From the NCBI RefSeq assembly GCF_003797945.1, contig NZ_RKKU01000008.1, positions 1 through 64,000 of the forward strand: a DNA stretch of 64,000 nt. Direction: 5' to 3'. Under the pieces are notes generated by a model. That model did not search any database, was not told the origin of the DNA, and was given only the letters and a program-made list of their open reading frames with translations. The stretch is from Pseudomonas neustonica. GTDB lineage: Bacteria; Pseudomonadota; Gammaproteobacteria; Pseudomonadales; Pseudomonadaceae. Shown here one piece after another: positions 1 to 8,380 of the stretch. The position numbers were made by a program, and so were the translations under genes. Position 1 is the stretch's first letter, and each line of letters starts with the position of its first letter.

Positions 1-315
1 AAATGCCAGAGTTGCACCCTGAAAACCCAGTGCACGCCAAGCACAAATCGTCGGGTAAGGCGCTGGGAACATGAAGCTGTGCTGGAGGAAGTGCAACGCC
101 AGCTGAATCAAGCACCGGAGATGATGAAGGTTCGAAAACGGACTGTTGAGCATCCCTTCGGGACGCTCAAACAATGGATGGGGGCAACGCACTTCCTGAC
201 TCGAAAACTGAACGGGGTGAGCGCAGAAATGAGCTTGAATGTGCTCGCCTATAACTTGAAGCGGGTGATGAAAATCATCGGCACCGAAGGCTTGTTGAAG
301 GCGATGGCGGCGTAA
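1..315 (+). pseudogene. Transposase C-terminal part (IS1182-like), cut by window edge
   Basis: The frame is open from base 1, so the gene begins outside the window and only about 104 C-terminal residues are seen. It carries a CxxC pair near the edge (CQSCTLKTQC), then TVEHPFGTLKQWMG and LAYNLKRVMKIIG, which match the end of IS1182/IS5-superfamily DDE transposases; the E in TVEHPFG sits where the last catalytic glutamate is expected. Family assignment is from memory of these motifs. Whether the whole element is intact cannot be judged here, so 'pseudogene' means partial. No clear terminal inverted repeat could be fixed downstream. Confidence 0.75.
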
Positions 316-730
316 AAACCCAGCTTTTACTGCCCCAAAGAGGTGCAAAAGCGCTTCATACACGATCTGACGCGCTACCGGGGCTGACCTTGGCAAATGT
401 TCGGGAAATCGCCTCGCCCAAGAGCGCTGTGCGTAGGCCTCCAACATACGGAAAGTGTTTTTACACACTCTGGGCCGTTACCGGTCAGATCCTTGCCTCT
501 CGATGCCAGCCATATAGGAAAAGGGTGGTAGGTTGGTCTGAAGCTTTTCAGCCGTTGCGAATTCCATTTTTCTGTAAGCTTGCTTCTAGCCCTGCGAAGA
601 AGGCTAAGTGACCGGATCAAATTGGAACAAACCAAGGACAGATGAACATTTCCATAAGATTGCTTCGGCTCAAATGACGTAGTTAATGTGTCATCTTGAA
701 AAATTGCCTTTCCCCCTTCCGAGGTAACCC
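316..730. other. Gap without a convincing gene, right flank of the transposase
   Basis: About 415 bases between the transposase tail and the FAD oxidase. Overlapping short open frames on both strands (for example 375-743 minus, 390-611 plus) show no family motifs and no good ribosome binding site. The right end of the insertion sequence should lie here. The short inverted stretch aaagtgttttt/acacactct near 461-475 could be part of its terminus, but the other end is outside the window. A GAGGTAA ribosome binding site for the next gene lies at 721-727. Confidence 0.5.
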
Positions 731-1786
731 ATGTCTGAAACAAGAATTGCCATTATCGGTGGTGGCTTGGCAGGGCTGTATGCCGCCTACCGGCTGGGTA
801 AGCAGGGCATCGCGTTTGATCTTTTTGAGGCGCGCAATCGGCTAGGCGGCCGTATTCTCTCTACCGAATCCGGTGGATTTGATCTTGGGCCTTCGTGGTT
901 CTGGCCGGACTTTCAGTTGCGTATGCATAATCTGGTGTCTGAATTGGGTTTGCCGGTGTTTGAGCAATACACCACCGGAGCGACCATGATGGAGGACCGG
1001 GCTACGGGTGCTGTGCGTGGCGCGGGGTATCTACCGGGTAATACGTCGATGCGCGTTGAGGGCGGAACCAGTCAATTGGTGCGGGCACTCGCGGGCTTGT
1101 TGCCGCGAGAGCATATGCACCTGAACGCTGAGCTGCAGGCCGTGCATCTGGAAGAGCAGGGATTGCGCCTAGTGTTTGCTGGCACGCTAGCCCAACTGCC
1201 GGTCTACTCGCATAGTTGGCTGGCGTTACCGCCTCGGTTGGCAGCCGGCATTCAATTCAGCCCATCGCTGCCTGAGCAAAATGTGCAGCAGCTGACGGCG
1301 GTACCTACGTGGATGGCTGCGCACGCTAAATATGTCGCCCGCTATGCCACGCCGTTTTGGCGTGAGGCGGGGTTATCGGGTGATGCCTTCAGTCGTATTG
1401 GCCCCTTGGCTGAAATTCACGACGCGTGCAATGAACAGGGCGCTGCGTTATTTGGCTTTTTCGGGGTTAATGCCGCGCAGCGGGCAGGTCTGAGTGCGCT
1501 TGAGCTTAAAGCTGCTTGCCGTGTTCAGATGGTGCGTTTGTTTGGTGAGCAGGCGGCAGAGCCGATTGACGATTCCGTTTACGACTGGGCGGCTGATCCC
1601 TATACGGCAACCGCGCAGGACCGTGTCTCATCGGGCGAGCATGGTTCACTGGATTCCAGGTTTACGTTCGCACCGCCATGGACAGGCCGCGTGCAATTGA
1701 TCGGGAGCGAGGCAGCGGTTGAGCAGGGCGGCTATATGGAAGGCGCGCTGGCTGCAGTAGAGAGGGTGTTGGCGGGGCTAAAATGA
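731..1786 (+). CDS. FAD-dependent amine oxidase family protein
   Basis: A 351-residue flavoprotein. The N-terminus has the FAD-binding Rossmann motif GGGLAGLYAAYRL (residues 10-22), followed by the FEARNRLGGRI segment that contacts the ribose and flavin. EGGTSQLVRAL in the middle and GGYMEGALAAVERVL at the end are the usual substrate-domain and C-terminal FAD motifs of the amine oxidase/NAD(P)-binding family (MAO/phytoene desaturase type). The start is supported by GAGGTAA eight bases upstream. It stands alone on the plus strand, so the substrate is unknown. Length is a little short for a polyamine oxidase (about 400-470), but all motifs are present. Confidence 0.85.
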   Translation: MSETRIAIIGGGLAGLYAAYRLGKQGIAFDLFEARNRLGGRILSTESGGFDLGPSWFWPDFQLRMHNLVSELGLPVFEQYTTGATMMEDRATGAVRGAGYLPGNTSMRVEGGTSQLVRALAGLLPREHMHLNAELQAVHLEEQGLRLVFAGTLAQLPVYSHSWLALPPRLAAGIQFSPSLPEQNVQQLTAVPTWMAAHAKYVARYATPFWREAGLSGDAFSRIGPLAEIHDACNEQGAALFGFFGVNAAQRAGLSALELKAACRVQMVRLFGEQAAEPIDDSVYDWAADPYTATAQDRVSSGEHGSLDSRFTFAPPWTGRVQLIGSEAAVEQGGYMEGALAAVERVLAGLK

Positions 1787-1905
1787 CGACAAGAAAACAG
1801 CCGGTGAAACGCTGCTGCGCTTGCCACTCTCTTGGCTGTTGACCTGGCGCCAGCTGGGCAAGGATATGGAAGTTTAAAAACCGATCAATTCACAATCGGC
1901 TAACT

Positions 1906-1932
1906 AGAGGGCGCATTGCACCCTCTTTGTTT
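1906..1932 (+). terminator. Possible Rho-independent terminator
   Basis: AGAGGG (1906-1911) and CCCTCT (1921-1926) form a six-pair stem with a nine-base loop, followed by TTGTTTTGCTT. It lies between the FAD oxidase and the converging lipoprotein gene. The stem is short, so it is only a candidate. Confidence 0.4.
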
Positions 1933-2007
1933 TGCTTATTAAGGCTGATCGGCTCGGCCATTCTCTCTATATAGAAGTCATCTAAGGTCGGTTTTCCGAG
2001 CTGCTTA

Positions 2008-2589
2008 TTAATGGCGCCCTGAACCTTGCTGGCGAATATCGCTGCCGTAGTTGCGATGCTGATTACTTGGTGGGCTCTGTTGATACGGCAGTGGCCGGGA
2101 ATTGCGCAGCATGCTGTCGCGGTTCCGAATCTGAATTTCACGCTCGTAGGCACGCTGCTCTTTGTACCGCTGTTGTTGTGCGCGGTAATCCGGCCGTTGA
2201 TATTGGTTATTTTGCTGTTGACTGGGGCGCTGGTGCTGCGGCCAACGATCGCGAGGCTGATTGTATTGATTGTGCCTGTTGTACCCGGGTTGCTGGCCAT
2301 AACTGGGCTGTTGATATTGTTGCGGCAACTGATGCTGCCTCGGCTGCTGATGTTGTAGGCCGGGGTAATAGTTGTATTGCTGCACTTGGCCCTGCTGGCC
2401 GTAGATGCGCGTGGATTGGCCATACGTCTGCCGGTTTGGCTGTACGATGATTACCCGCGGCTGCGACTGGTATACCTGAGCATGCTGTTGAGGCGCAGAG
2501 TTGTAGGGGCTGGCATAGAGGTTATTGGCACAGCCACTGAGCAACAGGCTTGAAATGCCAAAAAGGGCGACACTACGAAGTATGTTCAT
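2008..2589 (-). CDS. Gln/Pro/Tyr-rich lipoprotein of unknown function
   Basis: The product from the ATG at 2589 is 193 residues: MNILRSVALFGISSLLLSGC is a lipoprotein signal peptide with lipobox LSGC at position 20, followed by a low-complexity mature part rich in Q, P, Y, N and R. A longer frame starts at 2661, but its extra 24 residues precede the signal peptide, so the inner start is preferred. No catalytic domain is visible. Such Q-rich lipoproteins are often envelope-associated; no specific function can be given. A single-gene unit facing the FAD oxidase. Confidence 0.7.
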   Translation of the reverse strand: MNILRSVALFGISSLLLSGCANNLYASPYNSAPQQHAQVYQSQPRVIIVQPNRQTYGQSTRIYGQQGQVQQYNYYPGLQHQQPRQHQLPQQYQQPSYGQQPGYNRHNQYNQPRDRWPQHQRPSQQQNNQYQRPDYRAQQQRYKEQRAYEREIQIRNRDSMLRNSRPLPYQQSPPSNQHRNYGSDIRQQGSGRH

Positions 2590-2815
2590 TTGACTGTCTC
2601 GCTTAGGCTGACCGCATTCATACCGGCGTCGGATGCATCCTGCAGCGCGGGAATTATTCATATGACAACAAAGTGAACGTAAAAACTGCGTTTTAAATGT
2701 AACTTTACGTGGATTCGTTCAGGCAATGCCGTTGGCTGGGGGCTATGGGCGTTGCCCAAGCCTTGAACGGCAGAACGAAAATATCAGAGTAGTAAGGCTG
2801 CCATGGAACCAATAC

Positions 2816-3427
2816 ATGCAATTTGAAACCTGGTTGATCTACGTTCTGGCGGTGATTGGTTTGTCTCTCTCTCCGGGGCCTAACGGCCTGTTGGCGCTTT
2901 CCCATGGCGCCTTGTACGGTCGCCGCATGGCGCTCTACACCATCATCGGTGGTTGCGTTGGCTTCGTCATGGTGATCGCGGTGTCGATGTTTGGCATTGG
3001 GGCCTTACTTAAATCATCGCTGTTCTGGTTGAGCGTCCTGAAATGGGTGGGCGGTGCTTATCTGGTCTGGCTTGGCATACAAATCTGGCGCTCGCCACCC
3101 ATCGGGTTACCCGCTCGCTCAGCTGTGGTAGCCAAGTCCGGTAGGGTGCTGTTTAGGCAGGGCCTGCTGGCTGCCATCAGCAATCCCAAGGTGATTCTGT
3201 TCTTCGTCGCCTTCCTGCCCCAATTCATTGATCCAACGCGCAGCCTGTTGATCCAGTTTGCCGTGCTGGCGAGCACCTTTGCCGTCGTCGAGTTCAGTAT
3301 CGAGTTGCTGGTAGCCAGCTTGGCGAGCCGAATCAGCATCTGGTTGACGCGGGTCGGGCGTCGATTCAATCAGGGCTGCGGCGCAGCGTTTATCGCCATT
3401 GGTATCGCGCTCCCACTGCGCACCTAA
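2816..3427 (+). CDS. LysE/RhtB-family amino-acid exporter
   Basis: A protein of 203 residues from the ATG at 2816 (MQFETWLIYVLAV). The family signature SLSPGPNGLLALSHG follows the first membrane helix, and about six hydrophobic helices span the rest (GGCVGFVMVIAVSMFGIGAL, WVGGAYLVWLGIQIWRS, ISNPKVILFFVAFLPQFID). ISNPK...FFxAFLPQF is characteristic of LysE/RhtB translocators, which export amino acids or homoserine-type compounds by proton antiport. A longer frame starts at 2726, but the added 30 residues are hydrophilic and unlike the family. Substrate not predictable. Confidence 0.85.
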   Translation: MQFETWLIYVLAVIGLSLSPGPNGLLALSHGALYGRRMALYTIIGGCVGFVMVIAVSMFGIGALLKSSLFWLSVLKWVGGAYLVWLGIQIWRSPPIGLPARSAVVAKSGRVLFRQGLLAAISNPKVILFFVAFLPQFIDPTRSLLIQFAVLASTFAVVEFSIELLVASLASRISIWLTRVGRRFNQGCGAAFIAIGIALPLRT

Positions 3428-3497
3428 TGCGCCATGAGGTGGGTCGTTGCTCGGATACAAATGCAGGGCTTAGCAGTGAGAAGGCGGGGTAGTTGAT

Positions 3498-3549
3498 GCT
3501 ATCTGCCAGCAAAGCGCTGAACAGTGCACGAGGAGCGCTGGCAGATAGC
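3498..3549. repeat. 13-bp inverted repeat between converging genes
   Basis: GCTATCTGCCAGC (3498-3510) is repeated in inverted form as GCTGGCAGATAGC (3537-3549), with GCGCT extending the pairing inside after a three-base bulge. It sits between the converging LysE and RidA genes. It could act as a bidirectional transcript-end hairpin, but no T-run follows on either strand. Confidence 0.55.
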
Positions 3550-3575
3550 TGTTGGTGCTGCGCGCGAGGGCAGCG

Positions 3576-3974
3576 TTACGCCTCAGGCAGCTTGGCAATG
3601 ACTTTGATCTCAAAGTCGAACCCGGCCAGCCAAGTTACACCCACGCAGGTAATATTGGGGTAGGGCGCTGCGCCCCAATGCTTTTTCACTACCGTAGGCC
3701 AGATAGTCTCGAAGCGTGATTGCGGGTCGACGATAAACACGGTCACGTCTACTACATCGTCAAAGCTGCTGCCGGCCGCTTCCAGGATGGCATTCAGGTT
3801 CTTGAACGCCAGCGCTACCTGATCCAGCAGGTCTGGCTCGGGTGTGCCGTCTGCCTTGCTGCCCACCTGCCCAGAGACGAATAGAAACCCGTTGGAACGA
3901 ATGGCCGGTGAGTAGTGGTGTTGCTCGTATAGCGCATGGCGCCCCGCGGGAAAGACTACGTCACGTTTGCTCAT
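3576..3974 (-). CDS. RidA-family protein
   Basis: The product is 132 residues from the ATG at 3974, which has GAGGTAGTT upstream; a longer frame to 4088 runs into the regulatory region and is not used. YSPAIRSNGFLFVSGQVG, QVALAFKNLNAILEAAGSSFDDVVDVTVFI and YPNITCVGVTWLAGFDFEIKVIAKLP are the YjgF/YER057c/UK114 family pattern. Family members deaminate reactive enamine/imine intermediates, but an Arg is needed for that activity and is not at the usual IxR site here (TCVGVTWLA), so this may be a non-deaminase Rid subgroup. Divergent from the LysR gene, its probable regulator. Confidence 0.85.
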   Translation of the reverse strand: MSKRDVVFPAGRHALYEQHHYSPAIRSNGFLFVSGQVGSKADGTPEPDLLDQVALAFKNLNAILEAAGSSFDDVVDVTVFIVDPQSRFETIWPTVVKKHWGAAPYPNITCVGVTWLAGFDFEIKVIAKLPEA

Positions 3975-4115
3975 AACTACCTCTTCAATGGATTGTGGCT
4001 GGCTGTTAAAGCCCGATGAGCAGACTCTAGGCGCTTGCGCCTGGGCGATAAACGAGCAAAAGTAGCCTTCACTGTTTGTGAATCCCAAACAATCCGCTGG
4101 CTAACCGAGGCAAAA

Positions 4116-5042
4116 ATGGACCGTTTTGATGCGATGCAGGCCTTTGCCAGAGTGGTGGAGGCGGGTAGCTTTACCAAGGCGGCTGAAACCCTGCACATGA
4201 GCAAGACGACCGTTACGCAGCTGGTGCAGCAGCTGGAAGCGCGGCTGCGCGTCAAGTTGCTGAACCGCACAACCCGCAAGGTCAACGTGACTGCCGATGG
4301 CGCGGTTTACTACGAGCGGGTGATCAAGCTGTTGGCTGAGCTGGAAGAGGCCGAGACCAGCCTCCCTGGCGCTTCCGCATTGCCCTCGGGGCGGCTTCGA
4401 GTGGATGTGCCGAGTCCGCTGGCGAGCTTGATTCTGGTGCCGGCGTTGCCCTCTTTCTATACACGTTACCCGGATATTCAGATCGATATGGGTGTGAGCG
4501 ATCGGGTGGTGGATATGATTGATGAGAACGTCGATTGCGTGGTGCGCGGTGGCGAATTGACCGATCTATCGTTAATGGCGCGCAAGGTAGGCGATCTAGA
4601 AATGGGGATCTTTGCCGCCCCGAGTTACCTCGAGCGCTCCGGGACGCCCGCACACCCCCGGGAGCTTGAAGGCACGCACCACCGTACCGTAGGCTTTTTA
4701 TGGGCTCGCACTGGCCGGGCGCTACCCTATGCCTTGCGCAACAAGACCGAGCAGCTGCACATCAATGGCCAGCACGCACTGGCCGTGGACGACGGCGTTG
4801 CCTATCTTGCGGCGGGCCTGGCCGGGCTCGGTGTGCTCTGGTTACCCAGGTATATGTCGCGCACTCACGAGGCAGACGGCCGGCTGGTAGCGCTATTCGA
4901 GAACTGGACGCTGGAGCCTATGCCGCTGTACGTTGCGTACCGGCCCAACCGGCATATCAGCCTGAAGCTAAGGGTCTTTATCGATTGGGTCGCCGAGCTG
5001 ATGGCAGAGCACGCGCCCGTGGCCGACCGCCGCCCCACATGA
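4116..5042 (+). CDS. LysR-family transcriptional regulator
   Basis: Runs from the ATG at 4116 (MDRFDAMQAFARVVEAGSF) for 308 residues; ACCGAGGC lies just upstream and the longer frame from 4035 is non-homologous. Residues 1-60 are the winged helix-turn-helix (SFTKAAETLHMSKTTVTQLVQQLE, then LLNRTTRKVNVT). The rest is the periplasmic-binding-protein-like effector domain (SGRLRVDVPSPLASLILVPALP ... DDGVAYLAAGLAGLGVLWLP). It resembles the broad LysR group related to PA-type DhcR/YafC regulators. It is transcribed away from RidA with 141 bases between, so it likely controls that gene and itself. Confidence 0.9.
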   Translation: MDRFDAMQAFARVVEAGSFTKAAETLHMSKTTVTQLVQQLEARLRVKLLNRTTRKVNVTADGAVYYERVIKLLAELEEAETSLPGASALPSGRLRVDVPSPLASLILVPALPSFYTRYPDIQIDMGVSDRVVDMIDENVDCVVRGGELTDLSLMARKVGDLEMGIFAAPSYLERSGTPAHPRELEGTHHRTVGFLWARTGRALPYALRNKTEQLHINGQHALAVDDGVAYLAAGLAGLGVLWLPRYMSRTHEADGRLVALFENWTLEPMPLYVAYRPNRHISLKLRVFIDWVAELMAEHAPVADRRPT

Positions 5043-5066
5043 CTGCCGACCGGAGCCGCAAAAACT

Positions 5067-6128
5067 ATGTCTGATCCTTACTACTTGCAGCGTTTTCTCG
5101 ACGCGCAAGCTGATACCTACCAAAACGCGTTGGCCGAGCTGAAGGCTGGCCACAAGCAAACGCACTGGATGTGGTTTGTATTTCCGCAGATGACGGGGCT
5201 GGGGCGCAGTGATATGGCTCAGCGCTACGCCATTACGGGTATTGATGAGGCGCGTGCCTATCTTGATCACCCGGTGTTGGGCCAACGGCTGGAGGAGTGT
5301 GCGCAGACGTTGCTTGGCTGGCGTGAGCGCTCGGCCCGGCAGATTCTGGGTACGCCGGATGATCTGAAGCTGCGCTCCAGCATGACGCTGTTCGCGCTGG
5401 CTGCGCCGCAAAATCCGTTGTTTGCCGAGGTGCTGACAGCGTTCTTTGCCGGTGAGCACGATGAGCAAACGCTACAGCTGGCCGGGGCAGGGTACGCGCC
5501 TGGGGCGCAGGATGAACTGACGCGGCTGGCCCAACTTACCCTGCAGCATTATCAGCTCAACGCAGAAAGCTTTCGCGAAGGGACGCGCGATCACGATGTG
5601 AGCCAGAATATGGATGCTTTGCTGCGGCATATTCAGGCGCCAGCACCCTTGCAGATTCTGGATGTGGGTTGCGGGCCGGGGCGTGACTTGCAGCGTTTTA
5701 CCGCGCTGGGCCATCACGCGACGGGACTGGATGGCTGCGAGCGCTTTGTGGCCATGGCCCGCGAAGACAGTGGGTGCGAGGTGTGGCTACAGGACTTTTT
5801 GGCACTGGATCTGCCTGCGCAGCGCTTTGATGGCATTTTTGCCAATGCCGCGCTCTTTCATGTCCCCAGCCGCAAACTGCCCACTGCGCTGCGGCAGTTA
5901 CATCAGAGTCTCAAGCCAGGCGGCGTGTTGTTCTGCTCCAATCCACGGGGTGACGATCAGGAAGGCTGGACCGGCGACCGTTACGCGGCCTATTACCGCT
6001 TGGAAACCTGGCAAGCGCTGATGCACGCCGCGGGTTTTTCCGAGTTGGAGCACTTTTACCGGCCAGCGGGTTTGCCACGCGAGCACCAGCCTTGGTTGGC
6101 TAGCGTTTGGCGGCGCGAAAAGCGCTGA
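5067..6128 (+). CDS. DUF1810 domain fused to class I SAM-dependent methyltransferase
   Basis: One uninterrupted frame of 353 residues holds two domains. Residues 1-140 are DUF1810 (LQRFLDAQADTYQNALAELK, HWMWFVFPQMTGLG, LRSSMTLFALAAP, FFAGEHDEQTLQLAG), normally a complete stand-alone protein of about 140-150 residues. After a short linker, residues 160-353 form a Rossmann methyltransferase: motif I ILDVGCGPGRDL, acidic residue GLDGCERF, motif II FDGIFANAALFHV, motif III LKPGGVLFCSNPRG. The ATG has GGAG upstream. It follows the LysR gene by 24 bases. DUF1810 has no settled function to my knowledge; the fusion suggests it supplies a substrate or acts with methylation. Confidence 0.88.
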   Translation: MSDPYYLQRFLDAQADTYQNALAELKAGHKQTHWMWFVFPQMTGLGRSDMAQRYAITGIDEARAYLDHPVLGQRLEECAQTLLGWRERSARQILGTPDDLKLRSSMTLFALAAPQNPLFAEVLTAFFAGEHDEQTLQLAGAGYAPGAQDELTRLAQLTLQHYQLNAESFREGTRDHDVSQNMDALLRHIQAPAPLQILDVGCGPGRDLQRFTALGHHATGLDGCERFVAMAREDSGCEVWLQDFLALDLPAQRFDGIFANAALFHVPSRKLPTALRQLHQSLKPGGVLFCSNPRGDDQEGWTGDRYAAYYRLETWQALMHAAGFSELEHFYRPAGLPREHQPWLASVWRREKR

Positions 6129-6210
6129 GTCTGGTAAGCTCAATAATGTGTTTGCAAATAGGTTTTATGTGGATTAGTGTCTATAGATACATTCTTTGCT
6201 GGGCTTGAAT

Positions 6211-6612
6211 ATGCTACCTGCAACCGCTACCGACACGGGCAAAAATACCGCGGCCACCGGCCTGCGTGCTGCCGTCGCCATTCTCGATAAATGGGGCGCC
6301 AGCGGTGAGCAGGGCCAGGCGATACTGCGGGTATCACACAGCACCTATGCGCGCGCCAAGCGCAAGGACGGCATCAAGTCGATCAGTCTGGACCGTGATC
6401 AATTGTCCCGCGTGAGTTTTGTGCTCAACATTCATGCGGCGTTGCGGATGATTTTTGATAATCCGGAAAACCTCTATGGCTTCATGCGCATGCCGAATGA
6501 CAACGCGTTTTTCTTTGGTCGGTCACCGCTTGAGGTGATGGGTGAGGGCGATATCATCGCCGTGTATGAGACCTTTCGGCGCATCGATGCCTTGCGTGGT
6601 GGCCAGTGGTAA
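6211..6612 (+). CDS. Xre/MbcA/ParS-type antitoxin (DUF2384)
   Basis: From the ATG at 6211 it encodes 133 residues; a TTG at 6196 would add five. The N-terminal half is an Xre-like helical DNA-binding region (RAAVAILDKWGASGEQGQAIL ... STYARAKR), and the C-terminal half is the DUF2384 antitoxin-binding region (LDRDQLSRVSFVLNIHAAL, MRMPNDNAFFFGRSPLEVM, IAVYETFRRIDALRGG). This is the antitoxin of RES-Xre type II modules. Its stop overlaps the start of the RES toxin by seven bases, giving tight translational coupling. The antitoxin normally represses its own operon. Confidence 0.9.
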   Translation: MLPATATDTGKNTAATGLRAAVAILDKWGASGEQGQAILRVSHSTYARAKRKDGIKSISLDRDQLSRVSFVLNIHAALRMIFDNPENLYGFMRMPNDNAFFFGRSPLEVMGEGDIIAVYETFRRIDALRGGQW

Positions 6613-7304
6613 CGGCAAGCGAGCTGCCCGTATTACCGGCAGCGAGTATTCGCGCGTATCGTCTGGTGCACTCGAAATATCCGCCGATTGCGATCTTTGA
6701 TGATGTGGCCAGTGTGGATGAGTTTGAGGAGCTGTATGCGCTGCAGGCGCTGACCAATCCACGCATGCTGAGCCAGGCCGGTAGCCTGGACAAGCTGCCA
6801 CGTAACGATATTCCCTTCGGTATTCCCGGTTGCTCCTACGCGACTGCCCCCTTTACCCATGTGAGCCCCGACGGCTCGCGCTTTAGTGATGGCTCTTTTG
6901 GGGTGTTGTACTTGGCAGACACCATGGAGGCTGCTATCGCTGAGGTGCGTTATCACCAACAGGCTTACTGGTCTCAGGTACCCGACCTGCGCTACGAGCG
7001 TTTTGTATTTCGTGGCCTGACGGCGCGTTTTGATGAGGTCGGCACGCTGGATGCGCTGACCGTATCCCCTGAAGATCCGATTTATTCACCCACCGATTAC
7101 ACGGCTGCCCGCCAGTTGGGGAGCAGCGCCCTGAAAACGCAGGCAACCGGGCTGCGCTTCCACTCGGTGCGCCAGCCAGAAGGTGTTTGTTGGGGGCTAT
7201 TTACCCCTCGGCAGGTGGTGTCGGTAGTGCAAACCGCGCATTACGAGATGATCTGGAGCGGCGAGATCGCCGCGGTGCATAAGCTCTCCACCCGCATCGG
7301 CTGA
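6606..7304 (+). CDS. RES-domain toxin
   Basis: Starts at GTG 6606 inside the antitoxin stop region and encodes 232 residues. The RES signature residues are visible: Arg19 in AYRLVHSKY, Glu in the helix DTMEAAIAEVRYH (residues 105-117), and Ser187 in LRFHSVRQ. RES toxins are related to ADP-ribosyltransferases; known members destroy cellular NAD+ or ADP-ribosylate phosphoribosyl-pyrophosphate synthetase (ParT). The full length and intact key residues suggest an active toxin neutralised by the preceding Xre-type protein. Confidence 0.9.
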   Translation: MVTASELPVLPAASIRAYRLVHSKYPPIAIFDDVASVDEFEELYALQALTNPRMLSQAGSLDKLPRNDIPFGIPGCSYATAPFTHVSPDGSRFSDGSFGVLYLADTMEAAIAEVRYHQQAYWSQVPDLRYERFVFRGLTARFDEVGTLDALTVSPEDPIYSPTDYTAARQLGSSALKTQATGLRFHSVRQPEGVCWGLFTPRQVVSVVQTAHYEMIWSGEIAAVHKLSTRIG

Positions 7305-7464
7305 TGCCGGATTAAACACAGTCCAGTCTGGGGCGGCCATCCTTGGCCCCGCAGGCCTGGGCCCGAAGACTCATTGAACATTCCCGCCGGATAGCCTGTC
7401 GACATTCGTTGCAACAGTTATAAAAGCTGCGCGCCAACGTGCAGCCCAAACGCGAGGTGACGAC

Positions 7465-8214
7465 ATGACGGAGCATTCACGCGACGCAAAACTCTATCGC
7501 ATGGTAATGAAAGATCACATCTGCCCGTTCGGGCTCAAATCGCTCGATCTACTCAAGCGTGAGGGCTATGAGGTAGATGATCACTGGCTCACAACCCGCG
7601 ATGAGACTGAGAGCTTCAAGGCAACGCATGAGGTAGAGACCACCCCGCAAACCTTTATTGGCGGCGAACATATTGGTGGTTATGACGAGTTGCGCCGGTA
7701 TCTGGGCAAGTCAGTGAAAGACCCTGACGAGGTGACCTACCAACCGGTTATCGCAGTGTTTGCGGTGGCGTTTTTGATGGCGCTGGGCGTCAGTTGGGCG
7801 TCGCTAGGTACCCTGTTTTCCATCCGGGCGCTGGAATGGTTTGTCGCTATCTCCATGTGCATCCTGGCCATCCTCAAGCTGCGCGATCTTGAGAGTTTCT
7901 CCAACATGTTTCTTGGCTACGACCTGCTGGCCCAGCGCTGGGTGCGGTACGCCTATCTGTACCCCTTCGGTGAGGCGCTAGCTGGCATTTTGATGATCGC
8001 CGGGGCGTTGCTGTGGCTGGCTATTCCGGTCGCGCTGGTTATTGGTAGCGTGGGGGCTGTGTCGGTGTTCAAGGCGGTGTACGTGGATAAGCGTGAGCTG
8101 AAGTGCGCCTGCGTGGGCGGCGATAGCAATGTGCCGCTCGGCTTTATCTCACTGACGGAGAATCTGATGATGGTAGGTATGGCTATTTGGATGCTTGTTA
8201 GCTCGCTTGGCTAG
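7465..8214 (+). CDS. Glutaredoxin domain fused to MauE/DoxX-like membrane domain
   Basis: A 249-residue protein with RBS GAGGTGACGAC before the ATG. Residues 8-85 are a glutaredoxin fold with a monothiol CPFG site (Cys20), cis-Pro TTPQTFIGG and GGYDELRRYLG. From about residue 92 four hydrophobic helices form a MauE-like redox membrane domain, and KCACVGGDSNVPLG (about residues 211-224) carries the paired Cys and VPLG motif of that family. MauE-type proteins help disulfide or thiol chemistry across the inner membrane. The fusion suggests electron transfer between cytosolic glutathione and the membrane cysteines. No clear operon partner except the small gene downstream. Confidence 0.85.
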   Translation: MTEHSRDAKLYRMVMKDHICPFGLKSLDLLKREGYEVDDHWLTTRDETESFKATHEVETTPQTFIGGEHIGGYDELRRYLGKSVKDPDEVTYQPVIAVFAVAFLMALGVSWASLGTLFSIRALEWFVAISMCILAILKLRDLESFSNMFLGYDLLAQRWVRYAYLYPFGEALAGILMIAGALLWLAIPVALVIGSVGAVSVFKAVYVDKRELKCACVGGDSNVPLGFISLTENLMMVGMAIWMLVSSLG

Positions 8215-8380
8215 GCCTGCCCCAGCGTGCAGAACGCGACGGCAGGAGCGGGGCGGTTGTAAGTCTGAGGTCATGAGCCACACTCGGTATGATTACTGGC
8301 GGTAACCTTTTACGAACCTATGGGCCAATCCGCTATCACAGTTACAGGGCCGCTCACTTTCGGCCCACCAGGAGGTAAGT

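Noticed and set aside
375-743. Minus-strand open frame of 122 residues in the first intergenic gap
   Set aside because: No family motif, odd composition, and it overlaps the start of the FAD oxidase gene; no ribosome binding site.
1783-1877. Short sequence after the FAD oxidase reading as a possible peptide tail
   Set aside because: No start codon in the readable frame and too short to judge.
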